A DNA stretch of 64,000 bases from Beroe forskalii. Its lineage: Eukaryota > Ctenophora > Nuda > Beroida > Beroidae. Made by a program: the position numbers and the translations under genes. Where the stretch lies: the NCBI GenBank assembly GCA_011033025.1, contig WFMF01000175.1:1-64000 (forward strand), read 5' to 3'. The notes under the pieces were generated by a model that had not been told where the DNA came from, made no database searches, and saw only the letters and a list, made by a program, of their open reading frames with translations. Positions 22,053-35,760 of this stretch are shown here, in pieces. Every line of letters starts with the position of its first letter. Position 1 is the stretch's first letter.

Positions 22053-23243
22053 TTTCAGAAAAATATATTGATAAATTCACGAAATTTTGACAGTTGTAAC
22101 CAACAGTTTATAAAGTCCTGGTTTCTAAAATCACAGCGTAAATTCTTAGCGCATATTTTTTGCATCAGCTGGTCTTTAATCAGCAAAATAGTTTCTAATT
22201 AGTATTTTCTTCTGAAAACACTTACACAATCAATCCAGCTTTCTATTTTTGCCTCACCCAATCATATTTCAACTCAGTCCCGCTTCTATAATTCTAATAA
22301 TAAAGCTCCTGTGTAGAATGTCTAAATATAGCCTCGCAGACTCCCCCTTCTTTTGTTTGGAACCTGGAAAGAGGCTAGGATCTACCCTGGCTCTTTGTGT
22401 TCAGAGTGTGCATGTAGCTGCGTGTGTGAGGTACACTCAGTGCTATGTGAGCAACACAATATGTTAACCTATGATAATGACGTCACCAACACTAGTCTAG
22501 TGTGATACTGCTAGAGGTATACAGAGGGTGTGTAGCAATTAACACGTCACCAGGCAATTATTGCATCTAATTATGTGATTACGAGCTGTATGGTACACTG
22601 AGTACTGGTAGTAGCTGGGAGGGAGCAGCTGTAGGAGTAGTTACGATTGTAGAACTGCAACTGCTATATATGTTTTGTGGCGAAACTGCTAAAAACGAGT
22701 GGTTTCCGAAACAAATCTTATCGAAATATGTTTGCTCTTTATTGGTTACAGTATAGTACGTAATACGGTTCGTGATAATGGCTTGCCCCTTCGGGGCTCG
22801 AAATTGTTACTCACCGTATGATATCTATGCTGTGATGATGTTATCATGAAAAAAAGTGGAAAATTGATGAAGTTGAAACGCCTTTTTTTCGTGCATGGGA
22901 GAGATGCCTAATGTAGGGAATGAAGAATGTTTCAATGTCAAACAATGTCACACGGTTACACGAATCATTGTAAAACTCTTAAAAAGTTACATTCTTTTTA
23001 ACGCATTTTTCGGCATCGTAAGCTCATAAGATGCAGTTATTCAGTAGGTATGCACTATAATCTGATGAAAGGTGGGGACATTCCATCCATTCATTTCAAC
23101 AAAGCCTAGCAATAAGGTGTATATACCTTAAGCACTGAACTCCTCAGTTTGACTCAAAATTGTACATATTTTTCTAAACTGAGTAAAATGGGAATTTTCT
23201 CGCGTCAGAGACCGCAGTTTTGTCAAAATGACAGAAACAAGCA

Positions 23244-23486
23244 ATGGTTGATGATCTTGAGGAATTCAAACTAGAGCGGCGTTCATCAAGTAGTAAGAAC
23301 GTAGTTCAAACTGTTTCGAATACGTTCCTAAAAGTTTCGCAGTACGCAACAGGACCCGGTCGCAAAAACAGGCTAACTCTACCATCACACCGGCAGTCCA
23401 CATTTCACTCCTCGCGTGTTCGCACGCCTCCCACAGGACACTTCTCTATGGAAAACATCAAAGAGACCAGGACATACGAAGGATAG
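23244..23486 (+). CDS. Possible small basic protein, 80 aa
   Basis: An ATG with an in-frame TGA 15 bases upstream opens an 80-codon frame ending TAG. The product is basic and serine-rich (ERRSSSSKNVV, RTPPTGHF) with a proline-directed site. I recognise no family. Composition is more GC-rich than the surrounding DNA, which is the main reason to list it. No splice sites or polyadenylation signal support it. Confidence 0.28.
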   Translation: MVDDLEEFKLERRSSSSKNVVQTVSNTFLKVSQYATGPGRKNRLTLPSHRQSTFHSSRVRTPPTGHFSMENIKETRTYEG

Positions 23487-24289
23487 ACGACGATATATCG
23501 CAGGGGAATCACACACTTAGTCGCGTCACCAATTGAACCGTTTTAAACTATGATAATTACGTCATTCTGAACCACGTACTTTTAACGAGCAGTCTTTTAT
23601 TATATAATCTCTACGTAACGAGGTCTGGTTATCACTTAGTTTAAACTCCGTACGCGATGTGTGCTGTAGGTTGAAGGGATGGGAATTGGGAAATCTAGGT
23701 TTATATTGATAACCGAAGCTGGTTTCAACAAAAAGTGGAAAGCGAATTGGAACGATCGGAATGATCTTTGTTTGTTTAGCAGAAAAATACCAATAAATAT
23801 GCCTACAATCTCTACAATTCGCAAATCATAGAGAAGTTAAGATAACAAACTAATCATTGTGATAAAAGCGAATTAATTAACGAAGGGTGGGTCACGTAAA
23901 TCGTATCACAGTCAATGATAAGATAATATCCTCATAAAACTAATCCTTGGCGCTTCTATCAGATCTAAATGTAATTTATTAAACGAAAATTTAACGTATC
24001 TAATTTCCAATCAGTCTATCGAGATGTAATTTCTTCTCATTTCGACGAATTAATTAACAAATTAATTTGATCAGAATTACATTTTCAGCTCTGTGATATA
24101 ATAGAACGGCGTCTAGAAGTAACAAGCTCCAAAGAACGGAAAATAAAAGAAAATTCGGAGATATTATTACGAAAAGTAAATTGAGGGGAATAAAAGGCGC
24201 GGGAAAAAGAAATGAGGACGACGAAGAACAGTGCGGGAACAGCAACATATGGAGGTGTAGCGAATGTGTGGAATTTAATTAGTAAATTG

Positions 24290-24415
24290 TCTGTACCCTC
24301 TCCCCTGTGATATGAGGGTAAAAGGAAACACTCAGTAACACACCACGTAAACATAGGATCATGACGTCATCACACCCTCTCTCTTTCTCCCGTGAAATGA
24401 GGGTGAAAGGGAAAC
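24290..24415. repeat. Imperfect direct repeat
   Basis: ACCCTCTC-CC-TGTGATATGAGGGTAAAAGGAAA at about 24296 recurs about 78 bp later with changes. Function unknown. Confidence 0.5.
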
Positions 24416-26325
24416 TTGATCCCGTCTGGAAGTGTCTGGGGATACTATCAAATGTGGAATATACGAGCTCTGAAGACCAGGATGAGATGTAACAAATCAT
24501 TTTATGGGGGTAGAAATCGATTTAGTGGTTTGTGGTCTGCTAGTTACTATCAGAAATGAACTCATGAAGTGAGATATGGGACACGTTAGGAAATGAATTT
24601 ATTTGGTTTTGGCTGAAATGAACAACAATACCTCCGAATAAATGGTCACAAGCAGAAAACGTTATATTTTTCGAAGTCTATTCAGTCTAAAGCTACAAGC
24701 CTACAACATAAAATTTCATTATACAAATTCCATCCCTGACTTCCATCTGAATTACGTTTAAAAAGAGCCCTACCAACGTAAACCTACAGCAAAACATTCA
24801 ACAACCCCTCAGAACAATGTCACGGACATCCCCAAGAATAAAGGGCACATGATGGTCCTTTCTTCCAACCTCTGGTGAATTTACAGGACACGAAACTGCA
24901 GTGTGACGCAGCAAACCCCGCACTCTAACCCCTGACAATGCCCTCAACTTAACTGCATATTATTATGTGGAATACGCTGAGTTTAATATGTTATATAACA
25001 TAGCGTAGTCTAGTCTACAGACAAACAATGGCAAACAATTCCCTTTTATTATTCCCTTTTATATGTTCCTCATGAGGGTCAAATACGCGTGCCTGCCTAA
25101 TTACCCTCCCTTATTATTGAAATTCTGCCTTATTTTAGGTCTGGAATTGTCCCTGAATTCTGCCCAAATTGCCAGAAAACGTTCGGTACTCTTCAAATCT
25201 TTCTGTGGATTATGCCAATGTGAGCAGCACAAGGCAATTAATTAGAATTAACATCGGTAATTAGATGCTTGATGGTAAGTTGAAGCACTAATTCGTATGT
25301 AAACGTCGCCAAATCAATTCGCTCAAAACAAATGAATTATTATCCCAATGTGAGATGCTCGACCAATGAATGGGCTGGATTTAGGTCACGTGATCGACTT
25401 TCAGCCAATCAGAGGAGAGAATAACACTGTGGAGAGGTAAACATCCCAATTTCACTCCATTTGATGCCCATTCATGTCAATGAATTTCCATGAAAATTAC
25501 ATGATCAATGGGAATTGAGACAAGTCTAATGATTTATTCCAAATTTTGTAATTCTAAATTTGCGAATAATCATTATTCCAACACATTCTAACCATTCCTG
25601 ATAGTTTTCCTACTGACGTCTTATGTTTACAGCTCATATGAGTTTTTGGGAAATGATTCATTCATACGCGGAAAAACGGAAAATGCTCGATTGAGTAGCA
25701 AAACTGTTGTGATATACGCATTGTTGTATAAGTTTTGAAAACAACACACATTTTTTATTCCTACACATTTTACTCATTTCATCGATTTAGGAAATATGTT
25801 TAATCGTAAACAACCCATAAACCATTATTCCCAGTTAAAATGTTCTACATTCTGAGACAGCATCTCAGCCCCATATCCCCACATTTATTATCAATACCAA
25901 CGCAGGCAGAGCATTACTAGCGCAAGTTTACATGAAATAATGTACAAATTGTAACAGCAATGTAACAACAGTTCAGATCGTTAGTGTGTTGAGTCATAAG
26001 TCGTATATATTCTTTGTTTATAAATCTACACACATTGAGCTATGTGTAACAAAATAAAAGTTATGAATAAGTTACATAAATCATAAAATAAATATAGCCA
26101 TGGGATGCGTAAATAGACTTCGTTTTATTTCGATTGAAACATTTTTCTGTTTTCTCCACAAAATTTACATCGAGGAATTCACGTTACACAAGTGTAAAGA
26201 GACACAAATGGATTTGGTCGTAGAAAAAGTGGTAGCACAAAACGGTGCAATTCTCAAATATCGGTACACGAAGCTCATTGTAGAGCTATTTAAACCATAG
26301 CAACTTCACCATAGCAAAGGACTTA

Positions 26326-26933
26326 AAGGCCCCCGACCGAGAAATTTCAAATTTTAATTTTCCATTTTTTATGGTGGAATGTGTTCTTATAGGTGAAATA
26401 TCAACAATAACAGCGAAAATCCGGTTTCTATATGATGCTCCAAGCCGCTAATAGCTAATTTAGTTACGAAATTCCTCAAAGGGCAGCAGAATTTTCCCAG
26501 TAGTACGGCGGATATTTCTTCGTACGTGATGATGATACGTATCACATTACAGTGCATGTTACATGTTATTCTAACAAAATATATATAGGGCAACAGTGGA
26601 TATTCATGCGGCAAATTAAAATGCAATTATTGATCGGTAAAAATGATTTTACATACTCGGCAACCATTTAATCATTTAGACAATGTTTTGACCAACTCAC
26701 CAAAAAAACTTTGGTCAAAATTGATTGTTCAGAAGTCTAATTATGAGGCATCAAAGATTGCCGTATATTCAAATTATGGTATGTAAACATGAATTCTCTG
26801 CTGCCCGACCTATTTTCAATCGCTCATAGCAGCTAAACTAATTAGAGTTAGAGGGTGGGACAAAGTACATTGTACTTCACGCCCTAAGATCTATAGAATT
26901 AGCCAAAGTCAAAATTTTGCGTTCGGGGGCCTT
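26326..26933. mobile_element. 0.6-kb TA-flanked MITE
   Basis: The left end AAGGCCCCCGACCGAGAAAT and the right end, complement of AAGGCCCCCGAACGCAAAAT, form inverted repeats flanked by TA (26324-26325 and 26934-26935). No coding content. TA duplication fits the Tc1/mariner group, but that is not proof. Confidence 0.68.
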
Positions 26934-26935
26934 TA

Positions 26936-29749
26936 AAGGAGGTGTTACACCAAGCAAGCTACATGTGTGTAGTGAAATGTGCTTAAAATTAAACTTGACA
27001 TACCTTAAAATCCATTTAAAGGTATTTTCGTACTGTCGCGTCAAACAATCCGAATACAAGACAATTGACTTGGGGCGAGTTGTAAGTCACCAAAAATCTA
27101 TAATTCAATTACAACTAATTCACTTTCAGACGAATGGCGCCTTCCCATTGGATGATGCAAATTAAAGATGATTTCTCCGGAATAATTCATGAAATACGAT
27201 AATGGGTGTTGACCAATAACGCAATAACAAGAATTGATAGGCCAAGTCGATAATTTTACTGATTGATACGATAAACTTCTAAACTAGGTGCAGGAAAACA
27301 TCGATTTGATTGGGTTAACAAAAGGTATATAAATGGAAGACATGTCATGTTGCTTCGAGATGTAGTTCATTCAGCCTTATTCCCAGTAAAATATTCAGGT
27401 AAATAGGGTGTTGCCAAGTTCATGAATTTAAGTGAAATGGGTCTTTAATTGCATGATGCATGCATTAACAAGTACGAGCCATCAAGCAGATTTCTGCCAA
27501 GTTAAATGATATGAAACGAGTGTCAAGTAACTTAACAGATTTCTAACTATTTCGAAAATTATTTTCATGAATTGAGAGGGAAATAAAATGCTAATTTTGT
27601 ACAACGCGCAACAATAGGATAGCAGTTATTAAACAAACTAAAATTCCCTGCCAAAGTACATTTGCCACAATTTGGACACAAAACACAAAACAAGTACTGA
27701 CAGTAAATGCCAGTGTAAGCTTACAATAGTTCCGAACCCTTAGTAACAAGAGCAGTTACCTGTCCCCGACCCTCTCTAATATGCACGTGCCATTGGTTAC
27801 CTGACCCAACGAGACGCGACATCATAACAATTACATACCTGTTATATTGTAATCTATAAAACACAGTATAAAGTGGCAGCTATCAGGGTTTTTGAGCAAT
27901 GTATTGACCCAACAAAATATAAACCTGTTATATAGGTACTTATTATACTGCCCTCTCTGGCCCAATTTCAGGCACTGATATAACCAACCCCTGGTTAATA
28001 AACCATTAATAAACCTGTTAATAAACCATTATCTATCGAGCAGGGATGGAGTGTTCATAACAAGCGCCGATAGGGGTGAGGAAATAGTCATCAGGGTTCA
28101 TAGAATGGTAAATATTGCTAATCGACTGTCTCGCGATAGAAACTAAGTGGAGAAATCATCACACGTCTAATAATGAACCGGATGGAGTTATGTTGTTTAC
28201 TGATGATAACGAACCGGATTAGGACAGATTATATAGCACGTTTTAACTTACCAGACACGGGATTAAAATTGCGATAATTCTACGAAAATTTGCAATTTAC
28301 AGTTGGAATCAAGATGAAACATATAACAATAAATAACGCATATCACTATCAGGAAATGCCGAATGGTGGTACGGAAAATGAAGGAAATATGGAGGTACGG
28401 ATTGTTTTTGTGGTTTTTCTATAAGAATAATCAACAAGATTCAACCAAGCAATTTATTTATAGAATGTCATGATACATGAACATGGTAGGTCGATCTACG
28501 AAGCGAGTTATGAGGTGATGAATAAAAACTATGAAAACTGATAGAGCAACAAAAAGAAGAGCACTTAAGAAAGAGGAGACAGATTTCAGAGAGTTTTAGG
28601 AATCCAACACGATCACTTGATAATCAGGTTACGTTGGTCAAAACTCGAAATAATGAACAAATGATTGCAACAGCCAACTAAACATATTTTAGACTCGTCC
28701 ACTATTGGCTATACGACTGGAGTACAAGCTTACAAGGTGTGTATCAGGTCAAGTATTAGGATTTCCTGTCAACCATAATCTAATATCCTAATATACAAGA
28801 CTTCACCATATTTCAGATCTCACCAATATGAGCAAGCTATGCGTGGAGGAGGGATATAATATGAAATGGTATATTATGATGGTTCGTACCTAGATCTAAA
28901 CGTAAGTAAATTGAGTTAAATTCTAACTTCAACAAGAGGAAGCGATCAAGTAGAGTAGAGGAAGAGGAAATGAGAATCCCACGTAACGCCGTTGTTCCTG
29001 TACAGAATATCTGCTGTAGATCTGCGGTTCAATTAGAATCTGTAATTGAATTAAAAGCTGCCGTTCTATTTAGATCTAGGGGCTATTTTGTCCGATGTTC
29101 CTGTATAACAGCAGATTGAGTGTAAGTGGCTTGTCCATATTGACACGCCCTGCATAAGTGAAACCCTTGCAAACTTTCTATCAGCAATTTTATTTGGTTC
29201 GATTTGATAAACAGTAGGTAGCAATAGATCCAAAATAGATTGCGTAGAATGCTAGAAAGAGACCCTTTTAAACTTTATAAAAAAAATTTTAGTGGGGGGC
29301 CTCTTTAATTTAAAATAAAGGTGTTTCTTTATATTTAATTGTTTATTCATTGACATAATAAGATCAAATTCCCAAATTGGGAATGGAATCAGGGTGCCTA
29401 GTGGCAAATGGACTGGATAACATGGAATCATATTGAAAAAGGGATAGAAAGTTTAGCTGGGTCAGGTGCTAATGGATTGGGATGGGGTAAAAGGCTTTTA
29501 CTGAGTTCAAGTGGTAAAGGGGGCTATCAATTAAGAGGGAAAAGAAAGGAATCAAAGTGGCTGCCCAATTAACATTAAATTTTGAGATTTTCAGAGGGGG
29601 GTAAAAAAAAGGGGGGGCAAAATTTGAACCCTTTTTTGGGTTTTCAAAGAGTTTTCAGGGGCTGGGAAACAGGTAAAAAATGACGAGGACTGGGATAAAA
29701 GTGGTTGTTAAAAAAAGGGAAATGAGGAAAAATGACTTCCAAAAAAGGG
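26936..29749. other. Gene-poor region ending in low-quality sequence
   Basis: No supported gene. A small degenerate repeat (CCTGTTAATAAACCATTA type) occurs at 27990-28035. From about 29230 homopolymer runs become frequent and reading frames break, as at the edge of a poorly assembled contig, just before the gap. Confidence 0.5.
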
Positions 29750-29849
29750 NNNNNNNNNNNNNNNNNNNNNNNNNNNNNNNNNNNNNNNNNNNNNNNNNNN
29801 NNNNNNNNNNNNNNNNNNNNNNNNNNNNNNNNNNNNNNNNNNNNNNNNN
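29750..29849. other. Assembly gap of 100 N
   Basis: Exactly 100 unknown bases, a standard filler for a gap of unknown size. Block A starts at the first base after it, so the left end of the duplicated block is set by assembly and not by biology. Confidence 0.98.
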
Positions 29850-29995
29850 TAATGAGGCCGTGTGGCATATCTACTTCCTGGTCGGGGGAAGGATTGTGTC
29901 GTGTTACTGTGAGACCTGGGAGGGAGTGATGGAGAGAGTCAAGGAGGGGGCGGGTGTCGTGGTTAAAGTCGTCTGTAGGGGTGGGTGAAGTTTAC
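29850..29995 (+). pseudogene. 3' end of a BTB/BACK gene, block A
   Basis: Matches the last ~150 coding bases of the complete gene at 47772-49298 (EAVWHIYFLVGGRIVSCYC onward) but with a few base and length differences after GVMERVKEG that change the frame at the very end. It is cut at its 5' side by the assembly gap, so whether a whole second gene exists cannot be judged. Confidence 0.8.
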
Positions 29996-31805
29996 TTTAA
30001 CTTTATGTGAAGTTAACATGAACCTTTCATGTACTTTGCAATGTTAGAATGTGCATGGCGTTGTTTTGCTTTTATGAGGGTTTTGCAGTTGAAAATTTGT
30101 AAATTATTTATTCATTCATCATTTGATAGAGAAACATTACATTTTGAACAAATGAAATTTCTTTACTTGGCTTATTATATATTACAATGCTTAATTTGAT
30201 CGAATATTATTATCTATTAATAAACAATTAAACACTGATAACGTGGGTTCTCTTGATGCAATTTATGTCATGATTTCCTAAAGTCTTGTATTCTCACTCT
30301 TTTCCCAAATTGAGTCTACTACCAAAAGTCTCTAATTGGGTCTACTACTAATTGGTTCTACTAATTGGGTCTGCTACAAATAGGGGCCATGTCATATACC
30401 AAGACAGTCCCGGTTCGTCAAACCCAAGTCAGTCTACCTAAACCCTGTCAAGAAACCGCACAATAACGTCTTCAAGAAGGATCCCAACCTCAGAGCCCGT
30501 GAGTTTCCGTAAAATTAATTTAGGGATTACCATAAAACAAGTTCAAAGAAGATGATTTTTGCGTAGAATGGAATTGGATTTATTCATCAGGGAATCACCA
30601 GTATTCGTCAAATCAGTTTCGACTTTCGGATTTTAAAAAACTCCAATACCTACATCCCACTTTTAGTGTTTAGGCATATTCTCGTATTATTCTCGTATTA
30701 CAATCACGAGTATAATTATTTATCGCTTATTGAGCGTTTTGGAACTCGGCCAGGGGAATTTTAAAATCAAATAGTAATGTTATGTTAACCAAGTCATCAT
30801 ATCGCCTTGAGTCATTGGTGCTTAAACAAATTCAACTAGTTTTCGAATATGGACACCGTCCAGAAGCCCAACGGATACAACCATAATTTGTTGTATGAGT
30901 TTTTATGTGTATAAAGACAATGAAAAGCCGTTATAATCTAATGTCGCCAGAGGGTGGCAAGCCCTCAAATATGGTTATTGATGCTTTTTAATTTAAACCA
31001 TTCCCTTTCAGTTGACAAAGGTGCTGAACACGTAATAATGCAGCAGGGGAGGAAGATATGTGCCTCAGTGTAAACGAGTAACCTTCAGAATACACCCCAC
31101 CGCCCCAGACTCCTTTCCACGTTAGTACAGAGAGGTTTTAAATAATAAATGGTGGTGATTTTACAAGAACCTCAGCCTGAGGTTTTGAAAAAAAGCTAAG
31201 TGTTTTTAATTGGTCACTTAATAAGAAACTGTTTTTTAACAAGAACCTGAGGTTTTGGAATACTGAGAAACCTATTCTAGAATTTAGAAGTGAAGTCGGT
31301 AATATGGCTTAGAATGGAAAATTTATGACGTCTCAATTTCTATGTAAGGAGTGTATGGTTTCTGTGTTGATTGTATAGAAGAGCTCATAGCAAACAATAT
31401 ATAATAAAATATACTTATTGGGCAATAGATAACCAAGATACCATGATAATGCATTATTAAATCATCAAATGTTAAGTCATACCGTATACTCGAACAGGCT
31501 ACTTGCAGAGTTTGGTGCCATGGTGATGTACCATGCTATACAACTCATATTCTTTACTTCAATAGTTCCACGATGAAGGGGATGGGGAATGTGTAGATTT
31601 TTTTAGTTCTATCCTACCTTGTTGAACTTACTTTTGTCGGTTCTTTCATATTTCTTTCCAAAGAATCGGTTAAAAATCCTGTTAAATATATGCTATCAAG
31701 GATTATATTTTTTTGGTTACTTCACCCCAATCATCGTTGTCCCATTCCCTTGAAACCCTTATCACCCCCTCTTGACCCCTCTCAAACCCGCGTATAACCC
31801 TTTAG

Positions 31806-34800
31806 GCTCGCGAGTACCTGCAGAACCACCCTGTTTAACCCCTCTGCTTCAGGCTCGCGAGTATCTCCAGAACCACCCTGTTTAACCCCTCTGCTGCAGG
31901 CTCGTGAGTACCTAGAGAACCACCCTGTATAACCCCTCTGCTGCAGGCTCGCGAGTACCTACAGAACCACCCTGTTTAACCCCTCTGCTGCAGGCTCGTG
32001 AGTATCTCCAGAACCACCCTGTTTAACCCCTCTGCTTCAGGCTCGTGAGTACCTACAGAACCACCCTGTTTAACCCCTCTGCTTCAGGCTCGCGAGTATC
32101 TCCAGAACCACCCTGTTTAACCCCTCTGCTTCAGGCTCGCGAGTACCTACAGAACCACCCTGTTTAACCCCTCTGCTTCAGGCTCGCGAGTATCTCCAGA
32201 ACCACCCTGTTTAACCCCTCTGCTGCAGGCTCGCGAGTACCTACAGAACCACCCTGTTTAACCCCTCTGCTTCAGGCTCGCGAGTATCTCCAGAACCACC
32301 CTGTTTAACCCCTCTGCTTAGGCTCGCGAGTACCTACAGAACCACCCTGTTTAACCCCTCTGCTGCAGGCTCGTGAGTATCTCCAGAACCACCCTGTTTA
32401 ACCCTCTGCTGCAGGCTCGCGGTACAGAACCACCCTGTTTAACCCTCTGCTTCAGGCTCATGAGTATCTCCAGAACCACCCTGTTTAAAGGCCGCGAGTA
32501 CCTACAGTTTAACCCCTCTGCTTCAGGCTCGAGAGTATCTCCAGAACCACCCTGTTTAACCCCTCTGCTTCAGGCTCGAGAGTATCTCCAGAACCACCCT
32601 GTTTAACCCCTCTGCTGCAGGCTCGCGAGTATCTTCAGAACCACCCTGTTTAACCCCTCTGCTGCAGGCATCTTCAGAACCACCCTGTTTAACCCCTCTG
32701 CTTCAGGCTCATGAGTACCTCCAGAACCACCCTGTTTAACCCTCTGCTTCAGGCTCATGAGTACCTCCAGAACCACCCTGTTTAACCCCTCTGCTTCAGG
32801 CTCGCGAGTACCTACAGAACCACCCCTGTTTAACCCCCTCTGCTGCAGGCTCATGAGTACCTACAGAACCACCCTGTTTAACCCTCTGCTGCAGGCTCGC
32901 GAGTACCTAGAACCACCCTGTTTAACCCTCTGCTGCAGGCTCATGAGTACCTACAGAACCACCCTGTTTAACCCCTCTGCTTCAGGCTCATGAGTATCTC
33001 CAGAACCACCCTGTTTAACCCCTCTGCTGCAGGCTCGCGAGTAGCTACAGAACCACCCTGTTTAACCCCTCTGCTTCAGGCTCGCGAGTATCTCCAGAAC
33101 CGACCTGTTTAACCCCTCTGCTTAGGCTCGCGAGTACCTACAGAACCACCCTGTTTAACCCCTCTGCTTCAGGCTCGGGAGTATCTCCAGAACCACCCTG
33201 TTTAACCCCTCTGCTTCAGGCTCGCGAGTATCTCCAGAACCACCCTGTTTAACCCCTCTGCTTCAGGCTCGCGAGTACCTACAGAACCACCCTGTTTAAC
33301 CCCTCTGCTTCAGGCTCGTGAGTACCTGCAGAACCACCCTGTTTAACCCCTCTGCTTAGGCTCGCGAGTACCTACAGAACCACCCTGTTTAACCCCTCTG
33401 CTGCAGGCTCGCGAGTATCTCCAGAACCACCCTGTTTAACCCCTCTGCTTCAGGCTCGTGAGTACCTACAGAACCACCCTGTTTAACCCCTCTGCTGCAG
33501 GCTCGTGAGTACCTCCAGAACCACCCTGTTTAACCCCTCTGCTGCAGGCTCGCGAGTATCTCCAGAACCACCCTGTTTAACCCCTCTGCTTCAGGCTCGT
33601 GAGTACCAGAACCACCCCTGTTTAACCCTCTGCTGCAGGCTCGTGAGTACCTCCAGAACCACCCTGTTTAACCCCTGCTGCAGGCTCGCGAGTATCTCCA
33701 GAACCACCCTGTTTAACCCCTCTGCTGCAGGCTCGCGAGTACCTACAGAACCACCCTGTTTAACCCCTCTGCTTCAGGCTCGCGAGTACCTACAGAACCA
33801 CCCTGTTTAACCCCTCTGCTGCAGGCTCGCGAGTACCTACAGAACCACCCTGTTTAACCCCTCTGCTTCAGGCTCACCTACAGAACCACCCTGTTTAACC
33901 CCTGCTTCAGGCTCGCGAGTACCTACAGAACCACCCTGTTTAACCCCTCTGCTTCAGGCTCGCGAGTACCTACAGAACCACCCTGTTTAACCCCTCTGCT
34001 GCAGGCTCGTCTACAGAACCACCCTGTTTAACCCCTCTGCTTCAGGCTCATGAGAGTACCTACAGAACCACCCTGTTTAACCCCTCTGCTTCAGGCTCAG
34101 AGTACCTGCAGAACCACCCTGTTTAACCCTCTGCTTCAGGCTCGCGAGTACCTGCAGAACCACCCTGTTTAACCCTCTGCTGCAGGCTCATGAGTACCTG
34201 CAGAACCACCCTGGCCCCCTCTGCTTCAGGCTCGCGAGTATCTCCAGAACCACCCTGTTTAACCCCTCTGCTTCAGGCTCGGGAGTATCTCCAGAACCAC
34301 CCTGTTTAACCCCTCTGCTGCAGGTTCGCGAGTACCTGCAGAACCACCCTGTTTAACCCCTCTGCTTCAGGCTCGGGAGTATCTCCAGAACCACCCTGTT
34401 TAACCCCTCTGCTTCAGGCTCGTGAGTATCTCCAGAACCACCCTGTTTAACCCCTCTGCTTCAGGCTCGCGAGTATCTCCAGAACCACCTTGTTTAACCC
34501 CTCTGCTGCAGGCTCGTGAGTACCTGCAGAACCACCCTGTTTAACCCCTCTGCTGCAGGCTCGTGAGTACCTCCAGAACCACCCTGTTTAACCCCTCTGC
34601 TGCAGGCTCGTGAGTACCTCCAGAACCACCCTGTTTAACCCCTCTGCTGCAGGCTCGTGAGTACTTACAGAACCACCCTGTTTAACCCCTCTGCTTCAGG
34701 CTCGCGAGTATCTCCAGAACCACCCTGTTTAACCCCTCTGCTTCAGGCTCGCGAGTATCTCCAGAACCACCCTGTTTAACCCCTCTGCTGCAGGCTCGAG

Positions 34801-35450
34801 AGTACCTCCAGAACCACCCTGTTTAACCCCTCTGCTGCAGGCTCGAGAGTATCTCCAGAACCATCCTGTTTAACCCCTCTGCTTCAGGCTCGCGAGTACC
34901 TACAGAACCACCCTGTTTAACCCCTCTGCTTCAGGCTCGCGAGTACCTGCAGAACCACCCTGTTTAACCCCTCTGCTTCAGGCTCGGGAGTATCTACAGA
35001 ACCACCCTGTTTAACCCCTCTGCTTCAGGCTCGCGAGTACCTGCAGAACCACCCTGTTTAACCCCTCTGCTTCAGGCTCGGGAGTATCTCCAGAACCACC
35101 CTGTTTAACCCCTCTGCTGCAGGCTCGCGAGTACCTACAGAACCACCCTGTTTAACCCCTCTGCTTAGGCTCGCGAGTACCTACAGAACCACCCTGTTTA
35201 ACCCCTCTGCTGCAGGCTCGCGAGTATCTCCAGAACCATCCTGTTTAACCCCTCTGCTTCAGGCTCGCGAGTACCTACAGAACCACCCTGTTTAACCTCT
35301 CTGCTGCAGGCTCGTGAGTACCTACAGAACCACCCTGTTTAACCCCTCTGCTGCAGGCTCGCGAGTACCTACAGAACCACCCTGTTTAACCCCTCTGTTT
35401 CAGGCTCGCGAGTATCTCCAGAACCACCCTGTTTAACCCCTCTGCTGCAC
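31806..35450 (+). repeat. 47-bp minisatellite of 3' splice sites, ~78 units (block A)
   Basis: Each unit is a branch-like TTTAAC, a pyrimidine tract CCCCTCTGCTGCAG or a variant (CTTCAG, CTTAG), then the first ~24 bases of MRPL43 exon 2 (GCTCGYGAGTACCTAC, then AGAACCAC). Units vary at a few fixed positions (C/T/A/G in GCTCG-N-GAGT, and ACCTAC/ATCTCC/ACCTGC), and a few are shortened by 1-10 bases. The array starts with a different acceptor (ACCCTTTAG at 31805) that may be the original one. Read from its own AG, a unit encodes AREYLQNHPV then stop. Confidence 0.95.
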
Positions 35451-35760
35451 GCTCGGGAGTATCTCCAGAACCACTTATCGGAAGTAGCTAAGAAGTACAA
35501 CACTGTTAGTTTCTACGTTACTGAGTCTCAGACGAGAGTACCCTGCGTTACTGCGCACTACCTCAACGGCTACCAGGAGGTAAGGTGATTAGCCAATCAG
35601 TGTGCGACATTCAACTAATGCAGTCAATTACTCGTGCGAGAAAGGTATGTGCCAAAATTCCATAAATGTAGAATTAATCATACAAAACCAAAAGGTTTAA
35701 GGCTGTTAAAAGTGATGTGACAATGCTTATTCGATTATTTCTACCGGCTGGTTGTTTTTA

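Larger units (their letters stand above)
22053..26323. other. Gene-poor AT-rich region
   Basis: Apart from the small frame at 23244 and the direct repeat at 24290, I find no exon, RNA gene or transposon end. Long AT-rich runs and isolated reading frames of 60-90 codons look like chance. Confidence 0.4.

Noticed and set aside
32373-33810. Frames of 77-101 codons with repeated ISRTTLFNP or EPPCLTPLL text
   Set aside because: They are readings of the 47-bp splice-site minisatellite. Only the stretch next to exon 2 has a case for being translated.
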